From Priapulus caudatus (taxonomy: Eukaryota; Priapulida; Priapulimorpha; Priapulimorphida; Priapulidae): DNA of 42,264 bases. Numbering within the stretch: the stretch's first letter is position 1; every line of letters begins with the position of its first letter. Shown here piece by piece: positions 22,162-31,919 of this stretch. Both the position numbers and the translations under genes were made by a program. The notes beneath the pieces were generated by a model that saw only the letters and a list, made by a program, of their open reading frames with translations, ran no database searches and had not been told where the DNA came from. The stretch is from assembly GCF_000485595.1 (NCBI RefSeq), contig NW_014577685.1, positions 1-42,264 of the forward strand, read 5' to 3'.

Positions 22162-23390
22162 CATATGTTGCAGCGTACATGTGCGGGTTGGCTTAGCCAG
22201 TGCCACACCCGACTCCTCTCGAATCTTCTTTTCTCTCTCGTTTATAGGCATCTCATTATGCCATACGTCACCGCTCGATATACCAATAAGCAGTTCGCGT
22301 GCTATATTGATTCCGTATAATTCTGCTGCCTGGGTGAAACGTGTTCTGTTATGGCGCAGTAACCTACTTCTCGTCGCCACATTTCACTCCGCCATATTCA
22401 AGTCAATTAAACCGGTAATTTAATCGGCTTGTTAGTCTCCTGACTGATTACAAACATACATTTATAATTCAAACACCATGTAAATGTAAATATTAATGTA
22501 GCATAGTGACAATGGCTGTATCATAGCGTCCTATCCTAGTCGAGCATTAGGGCTTCGTTAAGCGCGCTCACACCGTGATCAGCGGTGATTGACACTTAAA
22601 CGTCCCAATTGTGAGAATAACCAGATGCGGCGGCATTCGTCGATCTGCTGATCTCCCCGGCTTCCACCACGTTGATGTGTGGTTTGTCCATCTCGCTGGG
22701 TCCAACGGTTGGCACATGAAGCGTTGAGAGCTGCAGACGATGATGTCGGTAGATTGACACGTGTGTTATTATCTCTATGAGGTAACGTTTCTAGCGCGTG
22801 AGTTATTAACAAGCTGCTCCTTTCACGACTCATGGAACTAACGTTCCTCGGCTAATCATTAGTCGTTATTATCGGCGTAGTGCCTTCTGCACTCAGCATG
22901 TCAACTATAGCTATTTCTATACGAGATATAAATCCTTAACTATGAGCTCTTGTCCAAACATATATGTAGACTAATTTCTACGGATCCTTTACGTTACCAC
23001 GTATATACCGTTTTATACTATTACACACATAGAACGAGAACATGTGATCGCGGTTAAACATACATACAATTTCCATTGAACTCTCGTCCTTACGCGTGTG
23101 CCGAGCGCACCTATTCACGTAAATCACGACTGCTGAGTTTACATCAATGAATACTCAGACAACAATAGCACGTTCAGTTCTGTAGGCTTGTAAAACAATC
23201 ACATGTCGGCATTTAATCTGTCGAAATTTGGTTCGCATTGTTAGCCTTAAAATATCATAATATGCACTTTGGTTATAATGTGGGTACAATAGTCGATGAG
23301 GTTGACGGCGTGTGAGGATGGATGGTGGATAGAGGAATTTAGGATAAACTTTCTGTATATTTTTGGTAGCCTTTTTGACGCACACCGTCC
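22162..23390. other. Sequence without a supported gene
   Basis: Directly after the LTR, the minus strand has a 76-codon frame (22150-22380) with a protein-like composition but no domain that I recognise. The rest is AT-rich. The lower part (about 23160-23403) may be the LTR of the minus-strand element described next. Confidence 0.4.
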
Positions 23391-23403
23391 CGCAATTAAA
23401 ACA

Positions 23404-23421
23404 CCCATTATCTCTCCCGTC
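23404..23421 (-). promoter_or_regulatory. Possible polypurine tract and LTR start of the minus-strand element
   Basis: On the minus strand, a purine-rich GACGGGAGAGATAATGGG is followed at once by TGTTTTAATTGCGG, which would be an LTR starting with TG at 23403. A polypurine tract primes plus-strand DNA and abuts the 3' LTR. The position fits, but no second LTR is available for comparison. Confidence 0.4.
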
Positions 23422-23653
23422 GCTACCCGTTCCAGTACACGACGGCGCGTGATCGGCAGCTAAAAATCTGCTCGACCAGTTTGTGAGTCTGGGAATAGCA
23501 GATTCCCGATACGTCCCTGCCTCGTCGTGGGGAATACCCTGCGATTAGGGTGGGGGGCAAATCCCCGCCGTTACTTCGATCCTCTACTGCCGCTACAATC
23601 GTCGACTTACTACTTGGTGCGTGCACGCCCCCGCGGCGCATTCCGCTGCTCTG

Positions 23654-24480
23654 TTATTTCACTGTTATACGGCTCTGTCTGCTTTGTTCAAACACAGTCC
23701 CCCGGAAAGAACCCTCCTCCTGGACTAGCTTGTACCGTGTAAAGTTAAGTCGCAGATTCGCCTCTCCCAGGTAAATCTCTAATTTCTGCTCATGGGAGTA
23801 AGTCTTCAAGTTCTCATTGCTCACTACTAACGCTGTCTGTTTCACCATCAGTTCCGTGAACCATTTTAGCATTTCTAGGGAGGATATCCCGCGTTCTCGC
23901 ACTATCTTGCGCACCTAAATTACCTTCGCGCGTCTTCCACGCATCAGACGGGTAAGCCGGTCGCAGACTATCAGCGTGGGCCCTATATGTACGGGTTTGT
24001 CATTGACGCTTAATGCGGAACACTAATGGAGATAACTGCTCCACAATCGTAAAATATGGACGCCAAGCAGAATGAAATTTGGCGGTCTGATTCGGTCCTA
24101 GTACTGGGCTGTGCCAATGCACTGAATCACCCACTATCAACTTCTGATTTTTAGCTCTTTTGTCATAAAGTAGCTTATTTTGTGCCCTCGCAGCACGTGT
24201 GTTCTGCTGGATTTGTGACCATGCACTGTGTAACCTCTCTGTTGCCTGTGCAACTGGATCATCTGCATACTGGATTCTTCGTGGTTTGAGGATCACATCT
24301 AGTGGCATATTCGCTTCTCTGCTATGCATTAAAAAGAAAGTGGTGAACTGGGAAGTGTCATGCACTGCTGTGCGGTATGCAAACAGAACTCCTCCCAGCT
24401 GTTTGTCCTATTCGTGCGCCTGGCCTAGATAACAGGCCAAAAGAGAATTTAATGTTCTGTGTAATCGTTCAACAACCCCA
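23654..24480 (-). pseudogene. pol: Ty3/gypsy integrase C-terminal half and Pol tail (minus strand)
   Basis: Reading leftward, the minus strand encodes the part after the integrase catalytic Glu. This includes a stop within a CYLGQAHE-type stretch, a conserved FAYRTAVHDTSQFTTFFLM block, a tRNA-like-linker region with LYDKRAKNQ, and a GPF/Y-related module (KFHSAWRPYFTIVEQLSPLV). It ends at a stop near 24000. A further open stretch with a stop near 23917 and an 86-codon frame (23654-23914) may be the extreme Pol tail or unrelated sequence. The module would position integrase on chromatin and DNA. Confidence 0.75.
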
Positions 24481-25535
24481 TTAGATGCTGGGTGAAAGAG
24501 GGCTGTCGATACGTGCTTAATACCCATCGCTTATGTAAGCATTTTCATTAATGTGTTACAAAATTCTGTGCCATTATCTGTCAAAAGCATCTCAGGGCAC
24601 CCATGCCTTGGGATTAATTTATTTACAATGACGTCTGCCACCGTAGCGGCTGTTTTATCTGGAATCCCATAGACTTTTGGCCAAGATGAATATGAATCTA
24701 TAAAGGTAATGCAATAACGATTAGCATTTTGTGTAATGGGCAACGGTCCCATTAAGTCTATGGCGACTTCCTGGTTCGGAGAGTTTGACTGTGTCGCGTG
24801 TGCTAGCGGTGCACGTACGCGTTGAAATTTCTGTGAAGAACAAGTCACACACGACTTGACATATTCGTAAACATCCGTAAACATTTTCGGCCAATGATAT
24901 CGTTGTTGTATCCTACTCAACGTTTTAGAAAATCCTAAATGTCCGGAGTAAACATGGGCGTGAAAAAGTGACATAACTTTAGAAACCAGCTCACGTGGAA
25001 CTTTTAACTGAGAATTGTAATTTGTCTTGTCTGCATCTATGTGAAATAACAATCCATTATCCAGATAATAACTACTCACAAAACGTGCATCTCGTAATGA
25101 ACAATCGTCTCTAAACAATGCTTCCTTAACATTCGAGATAAACTTGTCACCTGTTTGCATTGTTCTAAATGTATCTAGTGTGAGCTCGTCATACTCTTTG
25201 CGTGCTGCTTTCGCTGATTGCTGTGCACTAGTGTCCTCGTGAATCTGCGCGATAATGTTAGGTGGTTGTGAATCACCAATTATCCGTAATTGCTTCTCTA
25301 ATTTGCTCTCTACATGTCTTGTTTGCGTGGAAGCATCAACAGCCTTAGTTTTCTCTCCGCATGCGGTGTGTATAGGTAACCGCAATAAGGCGTCTGCCTG
25401 CTTATTACTTTTCCCAGGCTTGTATTTTAAAGTTATATCGAATTGTGAAAGTAAACACGCCCAAGGCTGTGACTTCACGTTGCGTAATGACTTTGCCTCT
25501 AGGATGTAACGGAGTGGGTGATGGTCAGAATGCAC
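24481..25535 (-). pseudogene. pol: Ty3/gypsy RNase H end and integrase (minus strand)
   Basis: A long 334-codon minus-strand frame (24531-25535) begins in RNase H (HSDHHPLRYILEAKS), runs through YKPGKSNKQADALLRLP and enters integrase. The H2C2 zinc domain is complete (HVYSGHLGFSK and CVTCSSQK). The core has Asp in VAIDLMGPLP, Asp in LLTDNGTEF and, after a stop near 24530, Glu in HPASNGVVERLHRT. All three catalytic acidic residues are therefore visible, unlike in the first element. The stop between the second and third keeps it from being functional. Confidence 0.88.
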
Positions 25536-25925
25536 TTCGAACTTTGACCCTGTTAGAAACTGTCGAAGCTATTGAACTGCATAAACTAATGCGTAGCACT
25601 CCCGCTCAACTATTGGCCAACGGAATTCAGCTTGAATTGCTTACTTACATACATGATTGCCATTTCCCTGTCCTGATCATTGCGTTGTGTTAATACGGCA
25701 CCTAACGCATAACCCGAGGCATCACAATAAAGTGTGTATGGTTTATCTGTATCTGCCAATGCCAATATTGGTGGTTCTATCATGCGTTTCTTAAGCGTTA
25801 GAAAGACCTTTTCTGCCTCTGCAGACCAAACGAAAGATGTGTCTTTATGCGTAAGCTGTGTCAGTGGTTTAGCTATCGTCGCATAATCTTTGACAAATTT
25901 TCTGTAATACCCTGTTAGTTTCAAC
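25536..25925 (-). pseudogene. pol: Ty3/gypsy RT connection and RNase H start (minus strand), 5'-truncated
   Basis: The minus strand carries LTGYYRKFVKDYATIAKPL, the RT connection motif, then SFVWSAEAEKVFLTLKKR and the RNase H start YTLYCDASGYALGAVLTQ with the first catalytic Asp. The ERECYALVYAVQ block follows in another frame and is interrupted by a TAG. Sequence above 25925 no longer resembles RT, so gag, protease and the polymerase fingers and palm are missing. This is a truncated insertion or deletion remnant. Confidence 0.87.
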
Positions 25926-26527
25926 AGCTGACGTCAATTTATTTAACATGGGTGACATTTTTAGCGCCTGTATATAATAATAAAATGACCACGTAGGTGC
26001 CATCAACGGTTACAATTGAATGACGTGCCGAGTGGGTTTCGCTGCGCTGCTACACTGTAGGCCCCGGGCTCTGCTGGCCTCGTTAAAGTACCGTCATTTC
26101 AAAATACTCTCGCTATCGTCTCACTTTTACTTTCGTGGACCATTTTCATCGATTCTAGAGGAGTATCTCCCGCTCTCTTACATTAACTGGTGCGTCTAAC
26201 TAGCACTTCGACTCATTCCCTTAAGACTATATGCCTTGAGTCGTCATGGCTTTATTATCAGCCAACCTTGCCTTCTGCGTTTCACTAAGCCAGTATCATT
26301 CAGCGTCAACCCTGCTACAGCTGTCATTACATGTATTCATGTACATTCGTGTACATCTGCTAGTGATCCAACAAGTATCCCACGCCCAAAATAGTTCTAA
26401 CACCTCGCAACACACCTTACTGTAGTCAGGGGCGCAAATCCAGGGGGACAGGGGGACATGTCCCTCCACGAATTTTCAGAGGAGGGACATCATATCAAAT
26501 GTCACGATTTTGGATCACCATGATTTT
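25926..26527. other. No gene seen
   Basis: Mixed-composition sequence with no long open frame, no recognisable domain and no obvious repeat except the GT array that follows it. Confidence 0.5.
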
Positions 26528-26533
26528 GTGTGT

Positions 26534-26613
<80 letters not shown>
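26534..26613 (+). repeat. (GT)n microsatellite
   Basis: About 80 bases of uninterrupted GT. It lies 30 bases upstream of the inverted-repeat element carrying telomeric repeats. Confidence 0.97.
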
Positions 26614-26617
<4 letters not shown>

Positions 26618-26642
26618 GTAGCTTGTAAATGTGGTTTGGGAT

Positions 26643-26853
26643 TTGCTAGAACACGGGCGTCGAAGGAGGGTCATGTGATAGGTTTAAGATTAGGGTTAGG
26701 GTCAGGGTTAGGGTTAAGGTTAGGGTTAGGGAAATAAGGCCATGTCTAGCACGGAAGCATCACTGTGGAATCTTTCTGTGGAAGATTTGGACTTTGAAGC
26801 GTACTAGTGCTGCCACGTAACGGCACCCTCCTTCGACGCTCGTGTTCTAGCAA
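26643..26853. mobile_element. Inverted-repeat element enclosing telomeric repeats
   Basis: 26643-26671 (TTGCTAGAACACGGGCGTCG and 9 more bases) is the reverse complement of 26825-26853 over 29 bases with one mismatch. Some similarity (GGG) continues outward. The interior of about 150 bp holds a (TTAGGG)n block. Length and structure suggest a MITE-like element, but no target duplication is certain. The right arm is followed after 8 bases by module B copy 3. Confidence 0.7.
26690..26731 (+). repeat. Interstitial TTAGGG telomeric repeats
   Basis: About seven units of TTAGGG with a few variants (TCAGGG, TTAAGG). TTAGGG is the ancestral metazoan telomere repeat. The block is short and lies between the arms of an inverted repeat, so it is internal and not a chromosome end. 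Confidence 0.9.
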
Positions 26854-26861
26854 CACCCATA

Positions 26862-27605
26862 TGGTTTCATGAGAAACAAGTGACATCAACACATATCTGA
26901 CAACAAGAAATAAACAATGAAATTGCTATCGTTGCATATTTTTGTGAAAATAACGATGTACGAGTGTCCTAAGACACGTTATAGGTTTACTGTAGGTACT
27001 TGCCGTTAGACAAACTATACCAATAAGTGTTGTAATGGTCGGGAAAGAATGAGAGCGGTCGGGAATTTTTTCGAAATCCTCACGATCTACGGTTTTAACA
27101 GCGTATCCAACCCTATAGGGATGTTACACAGTGAGGCCATCACTTGAGGACACCGTGCGGCCATGTTTACGCGTTCCCTCTGCGATGTCTTGCGCATGCG
27201 CAGCTCGCGGGAAAACACGCCTAATGGAAAGGCACCGCGTAACCGAATTAGCGTTCTTGCGCAATGTCCAGTTTGCAAAGAATCGCTGAAATGCACACGA
27301 GACATGCAGATGTAATTTATACACGGTGCACCGCCTTCTGAGACGATGTTTAGACTGCGCTACGCCATAGCACTTTCTCTCCCACACTGAATCCCACGAG
27401 GTATACGGAAAACCTGCAGCCAACGCCTGCAACGCCGTTACAATGCCTATCGTGTGCAAGCTAGTCGCTATGAATGACTTACTTCTAATTATTGGATTAT
27501 AGTTAATATATATTATATGTACACGGGTATCTATATATATATAGAGATATTTCATATTGCCCCAAGATCTTCAAACGAATGGTTTTGTAGACTTATCTGA
27601 AGACA

Positions 27606-27608
<3 letters not shown>
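26862..27608. repeat. Repeat module B, copy 3, left-truncated
   Basis: Matches 15826-16654 and, more closely, 19751-20425. It starts abruptly inside the module (GAGAAACAAGTGACATCAAC) and retains the right inverted-repeat end (27550-27608), followed by (GT)n exactly as in copy 1. The palindrome GCGCATGCGC is present at 27192-27201. Confidence 0.85.

Positions 27609-27678
<70 letters not shown>
27609..27678 (+). repeat. (GT)n microsatellite at the end of module B copy 3
   Basis: Pure GT repeat directly abutting the terminal CAATG of module B, the same arrangement as at 16654. Confidence 0.95.
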
Positions 27679-27682
<4 letters not shown>

Positions 27683-27938
27683 TGTGGATAGGAGAGCCCT
27701 CACATGCTTCATCGCAAAACTCGTGACGGATTTCATATGTGAGCCCGAGCTGGGAGTCATCAATATCGAATGCCTACCAACATCACTTTAGCCTGTCACA
27801 CGCCTCCGTGCTTTTAACCCCTAACTTTAGGTAACATTACAGCTTTATGCCTTTGCAGTACTAACTGTAGGCGTTTTGTGGTTTCGGGCAGAATTACAGA
27901 CATTATTGAATAAATTATAGACATGCGCGTCGACTCAC

Positions 27939-28079
27939 ATCGAGTTCATTGATGGCGTGTCTGTGTTGTCTCTCTACCGGCTGCTTCGCCGCACCTGCTA
28001 CCTGCATGGTGAGGTGGAATTCCTGCATTAGTAGACACAGGGCCAGCAGCGCAGACATTCTCTGTAAGCTCCTCCTCAT
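27939..28079 (-). CDS. Putative secreted-peptide exon (signal peptide), copy 1
   Basis: On the minus strand, ATG at 28079 opens 47 codons up to a strong splice-donor-like GAT|GTGAGT (donor at 27933-27938, phase 0). The first 19 residues read MRRSLQRMSALLALCLLMQ: a basic n-region and a hydrophobic core, followed by a plausible cleavage site near VAGA|AK. The segment after it is short, hydrophilic and ends HAINELD. In this copy the residues before Gln-His-Arg-His are Val-Glu-Arg. Upstream, CCCGTTTCAG could be a splice acceptor 6 bases before the ATG. A TATATA box lies about 105 bases upstream, allowing a start without a 5' intron. If unspliced, the frame stops at 27915 (54 residues). I do not recognise the family. 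The next exon was not identified; module B copy 3 lies just beyond the donor. Confidence 0.5.
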
Positions 28080-28182
28080 GTTGCCCTGAAACGGGACAAA
28101 AGAACCGATTGCGTTTATGTGCGGATAACTTAATTACGTAAGGCAACGTTGTAATAAACTAAGATACTGACGGAATGTATGG

Positions 28183-28188
28183 TATATA
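28183..28188 (-). promoter_or_regulatory. TATA-like element upstream of the peptide exon, copy 1
   Basis: TATATA within TTTATATACC on the minus strand, about 105 bases before the ATG at 28079. It is conserved in the duplicate (34601-34606). The spacing allows a transcription start about 70 bases before the ATG. No other core-promoter evidence is available. Confidence 0.35.
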
Positions 28189-28570
28189 AATGCCCGAAAA
28201 TCGCGCACACAGATTCAGCAATGTTTTTCTTTTGGTTTACATTGGGGTTGGAAGTGCGCTACCTATAATTTCAAATATCTCAGATGTTATGCTTACCGTT
28301 CTAATAATTTAATGTTTGGTGTATAGGAAAATGGTAAAAAAAACTCTATATGCAAAGCAATGCATGCCCTGTGAACAGCAAAACTTATAGGTTGATTGTA
28401 TGTGTGCGACTGAGAGAGAGAGAGAGAGCGAGAAAGAGAGAACGGGTAGGAGGGTAAGAAGGGGAAAGGTGGAGAAGAGAGAGATAGTGGAAGGCGAAAT
28501 ATAAGAGTGCGTTATCCGGCAATCGGCCGATTGGCTGAATCTTGCTACCAAAACCTGCACTCCTCCTTGC

Positions 28571-28663
28571 GTCGTCGTGATTGTATTCTGCTGTTCCTCG
28601 TGTCGTCGTGATCGTATTCTGCTGTTCCTCGCTTTGTCGTGATCGTATTCTGCTGTTCTTCCC
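28571..28663 (+). repeat. 31 bp tandem repeat, three copies
   Basis: Units begin at 28571, 28602 and 28633 and share GTCGTGATCGTATTCTGCTG. It lies just outside the duplicated segment. Confidence 0.9.
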
Positions 28664-28689
28664 GTCGTCGATAACCAGGTCGTACAATA

Positions 28690-29522
28690 TAAGTTCTGGC
28701 TTATGTGCGCCTTAGCGGCAACATGATTGTTCGTAAGCATTTCCATACGCACTGGTCGTATAGCGAAAACGCCAATACTTCCTTCCTACGGCACAATAGT
28801 CCAATAGTCTTCTTCTTCTTCTTTATTGTTACAGGTGTCTTGACTCAGTGTTTCTCTCGACTTTCGTGCATTGTATAGCTATAGTACCTTTAGTTCGTTG
28901 TTTGGCAAAGGAATACCCTGGTTCTTAGAGTCACGGCGCCAAATTGTTATCCAATTTAATACAGTACTGCAGAGATGGAGTACTTAAAAATTTAAATAAT
29001 CACCCAGAATAATGCAGGTCAGCACTCACATACTGTGAATTAATGGGTTATGTCGGATGCACTGCTCAATTCGGCCCAAGGATATAAGAGCTGTCCACAT
29101 TTGCACATGTTGCACATCGCGAAAATGAATTGTGGTCAGCGCTTATATTCATGAACTGCTCAATTCTAGTTTGAGGCCCTGCAAAGGTGTTGCTAATACA
29201 CTATACAGCCAGACATACAGGTGTTAGCCGGCCCCAGCGTCAAATGTACACCTATTAATTGCAAGTTCTACATGAAAATCACCTCTATATAACAGTCACC
29301 CGTCACTAAGGACGTTGTTTTCCTTTAATTGGTAGTGATGTAGAGTAAAGCCAGTACAAAATAGACACCTGTCCATAAGAAAAACTTTTAGGCATTTAAC
29401 CTTTATTGCACTTATTCTCATATAGCCTTCACTGTATATGTATATAGATTACACTTATAATAAAGACACATATTTTTGATCTTTACGCATGAAACATTTT
29501 CAGGTTAAAATTGTGTGAGCGT
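28690..29522. other. No gene seen
   Basis: AT-rich sequence with a short (TCT)n run near 28808-28825. No supported open frame. It lies between the downstream end of the minus-strand gene at 29614 and the duplicated peptide segment. Confidence 0.5.
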
Positions 29523-29665
29523 GTGAGCATGGTGAGGCTGCAGGCGCGGTACGTGATCACGCGCTCAGCACGTGAGCATGGTGAGGCTGCAGCCGCGGTA
29601 GGTGATCACGCACTCAGCACATGAGCGTGATGAGGCTGCAACCCTTGTACGTGACCTCTCCCGGC
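29523..29665. repeat. 49 bp tandem repeat covering the stop-codon end of the downstream gene
   Basis: Units start at 29523, 29572 and 29621. On the minus strand the third unit encodes the last residues of the gene at 29614-31069 (GCSLITLMC, stop). The unit before it encodes GCSLTMLTC followed by a stop in its own frame. The first encodes a similar string without the stop. The array therefore repeats the extreme C-terminal coding sequence into the 3' flank. The 49 bp period is not a multiple of three. Confidence 0.8.
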
Positions 29666-31069
29666 AGCAGCCCTGCGACAAACCCCAGCAGCTGTCTCTC
29701 GCCGATATGCAAGCCGAGTTCCTCCAGCAGCTCCAGCATGAGTTCGGCGCTGCGCGGACGCGATCGGTGTATCCACTCGTCGATCTTCGTCTCGGCGCAC
29801 GTGTACGGCGCCGCGAGCAGGCAGTACTGGTACTGCGTCAGCGCGGATCTCAACCTCTTGATCGCCGATAACACCTCCCCGAGCGTCTTCGTCGCATCCA
29901 GCTTTCTTACGTCGGCGAGGATTGTCACCGGCAACCGGTTGGCGACGACGCCGTCGGCGACGATCGTGTCCCAGCAGGCGGCCGTCGCCAGGTCGCAGCC
30001 GTCGAACGTCGTCCAGGCGGGTACGGCTGCGTGGAGGAACTTGAGCACCTGCTCGCGAGTGTAGTCCGGGTAGTTGGCGCTGAGCTGCAGGTCCTGGACG
30101 ATGTCGGCGAGCGAGCGCGGAGGCACGAGCGTCGCCGCCTGCACGATGTAGCCTATCGAGTCCGAGCGCACTTTGATGTAGTCGAGTGCGACCTTGAGCG
30201 AGTTCTTCTGCTCCCCCAGCAGCTGCTTGAAGTTTGTCTGCAGGCCGGACAGCGCAAGCATGTTCGGCTGCGACAGTCGCTCGTCGACCATGCTCGCCGT
30301 CGGCGCGCACAGCTCGAAGGCCGCGACACTGTCGCACGACTCGCACAGCTGCCGGCCCTGCGTTGCTTCGCACGACGTCGAACACGCGCTGTCGTCGCCG
30401 CCGCCGCAGTTCCCCGCGCAGAACTCGCGCGTCAGTTCGGCGCAGTTGTCGCACGCCTCGCGCACCAGGCTCGGCGACGGGCCGCGCGATGCTGTTCGTA
30501 CCGTCGCCGTCACGTTGAACGACGCGCAGTCGCCAAGCTGACGAGCGCCCGCCGCCTGCGCCACCTGCAGGCGCCTCGCGTTGGAGTTCTCGCGAGGCAG
30601 CTCGATCTTGGCGATCGCGCAGCTGTGGAGCGGCACTCGCTCAGGTAGTCGTTGACTTCGGACTCGTGGCCCGACGTTAAGACCGATTGAGCAGCACCTG
30701 CACCCTGCGATGCGACCACGAACCCCGAGCCGCGAGGGATAAACCGCCGCAGATGGATCCTCGCGCACGCGCCGCCCGCACTGGCGCGCCTGACCCGCGC
30801 GTTGAGGTGGCACCGCCTCCGGCGACCGCCCGCCAACGTGGCGCCGGGAAACTGCGCGCTGATATTTGTGTGCGCCACACGTGAAGGCACCTGGTAGCGA
30901 GCCGGCCCAGGCTGCGACAGCTACTGAGCGCTAGTATCCGAGCGGAGACGGAGCACGGCGGTTCGCTGCTGCTGGGGTTCGCTCGTGGACGAGAGCACGA
31001 GCGACGCCGCGCCTGCGCTGAATCGAAGGCCAGCGGCCGGAATGCGCCCAGAGTGATTTTATCGGCCAT
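29614..31069 (-). pseudogene. Unrecognised two-pass Cys-rich membrane protein gene, full-length copy with frame breaks
   Basis: ATG at 31069 starts MADKITLGAF, as in the copy at 39797. By comparison with that copy, the N-terminal third here is split among frames by several one- or two-base indels. From about 30430 leftward the frame is clean for roughly 275 codons to a stop at 29614. Predicted order: N-terminal helix, TM1, Arg-rich loop, TM2, N-glycosylation sites, a Cys-rich stretch (CEACDNC-like and FCAGNC, CSTSC, CESCD), then a helical C-terminal domain with spaced Cys and Trp. The Arg-rich loop suggests a cytoplasmic loop with both ends outside. No intron is apparent. The breaks may be true decay or consensus errors, since the two copies differ mainly by indels. 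I recognise no family. Confidence 0.55.
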
Positions 31070-31430
31070 ATCTGCCGCCGCGTAGTAATGAAAGGGACAA
31101 CGTTCGTTAAGCTGGTGGTATCGAGTGTCATTAATATAGATGCCTGCTGTATATATAGAGCTGTGTGTGTGTGTTGTGTTTGCTGTGCTGTGGTGTGCTG
31201 TGTGTGTGGTGTGTGGTGTGTGTGTTGTGTGTGTGTGTGTATTTGTGTGTGTGTTGTGTGCGTCGCTGCGCGCCGTGCGTGCGTGCGGCGATGTGTGCTG
31301 TCAATCGTGGTGCGCAAGTAATTGTTTAATCATAGGAAGCAAATTAGACGCAATTGCAGCTACAAACTGCAATTATAGTGATTATGGTAACACAGTTACT
31401 GTTGGCGTTGAAAGCTATAATTAAGCCGCG
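31070..31430. other. Upstream region of the two-pass gene with (GT)n
   Basis: Includes an interrupted GT array (31163-31270) and about 110 bp of unique sequence up to TAATTAAGCCGCG. The whole block is repeated upstream of the second gene copy (39798-40142), so the promoter region was duplicated with the gene. Confidence 0.75.
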
Positions 31431-31919
31431 CGTGAGGTCATAACTACCTTCTGATGTTCTGGAAGTTTCAACGCCCCCCGCCTCGCACGTGACATCCCGC
31501 TCGCTACACTACCTACCGCGTCTCATCCAGAGCCCAGTGCTGTATGCCCTTCTGATCGGAAGCGAATCGTCGGCGATGCCGTTGTACTGCTCGCCAATAC
31601 GAAGTCTGTTGTTGTTGAGGCGCGTCATGTCTGCCGGCCGCACAAGATTCAGTTATCGTTCCAGTCATCTCATCTGCTTCTGTTCGCGCTTCAGTTCGAT
31701 CCTGCTCGCCTAAGATGTCCATTGACGCACGCCGACACCCCTGCTGGATTGCTCGACAGATATCCGGGTAGCTACAGGTGGCAGACACACGTCGCTGATC
31801 TGTACGGAGATTAGAAGACCTTTGTAATTGATGCAGGTTTCGTGGTTTCTCCGCCCTTTACACTTACAGCTAAATTGCTTGGCATTATTATATTATCCTA
31901 TTTTGCGTTTCCGTTGATA
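31431..31919. other. No supported gene
   Basis: Single-copy-looking sequence. A 91-codon minus-strand frame (31513-31788) has mixed composition and no recognisable domain. It could be an exon but has nothing further to support it. Confidence 0.4.

Larger units (their letters stand above)
27784..28507. repeat. 0.73 kb segmental duplication, copy 1
   Basis: Nearly identical and co-oriented with 34195-34930, from CACTTTAGCCTGTCACACGC to GGCGAAATATAAGAG. The duplication includes the signal-peptide block on the minus strand, its upstream TATA-like sequence and a GA-rich tail (28409-28445). Differences are few and mostly substitutions or short indels, so the duplication is recent. Confidence 0.93.

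Noticed and set aside
22150-22380. 76-codon minus-strand frame next to the LTR fragment
   Set aside because: Protein-like composition but no recognised domain, and it runs into the LTR at its 3' end. Left unassigned.
16047-27305. Minus-strand frames in the three module B copies (for example MSRVHFSDSLQTGHCA at 20188)
   Set aside because: Similar peptides appear, but the frame breaks at different places in each copy and there is no domain, so module B is treated as non-coding.
27946-28146. 66-codon minus-strand frame starting MPYVIKLSAH, also at 34364-34564
   Set aside because: It overlaps the signal-peptide frame but begins upstream across the likely splice acceptor or 5' UTR and lacks protein features. 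Its conservation is explained by the near-identity of the whole duplication.
30031-30648. 205-codon plus-strand frame opposite the two-pass gene
   Set aside because: An antisense shadow in GC-rich coding DNA. Its composition is Arg/Ala/Leu-rich, and the minus-strand frame has the membrane helices and Cys pattern.
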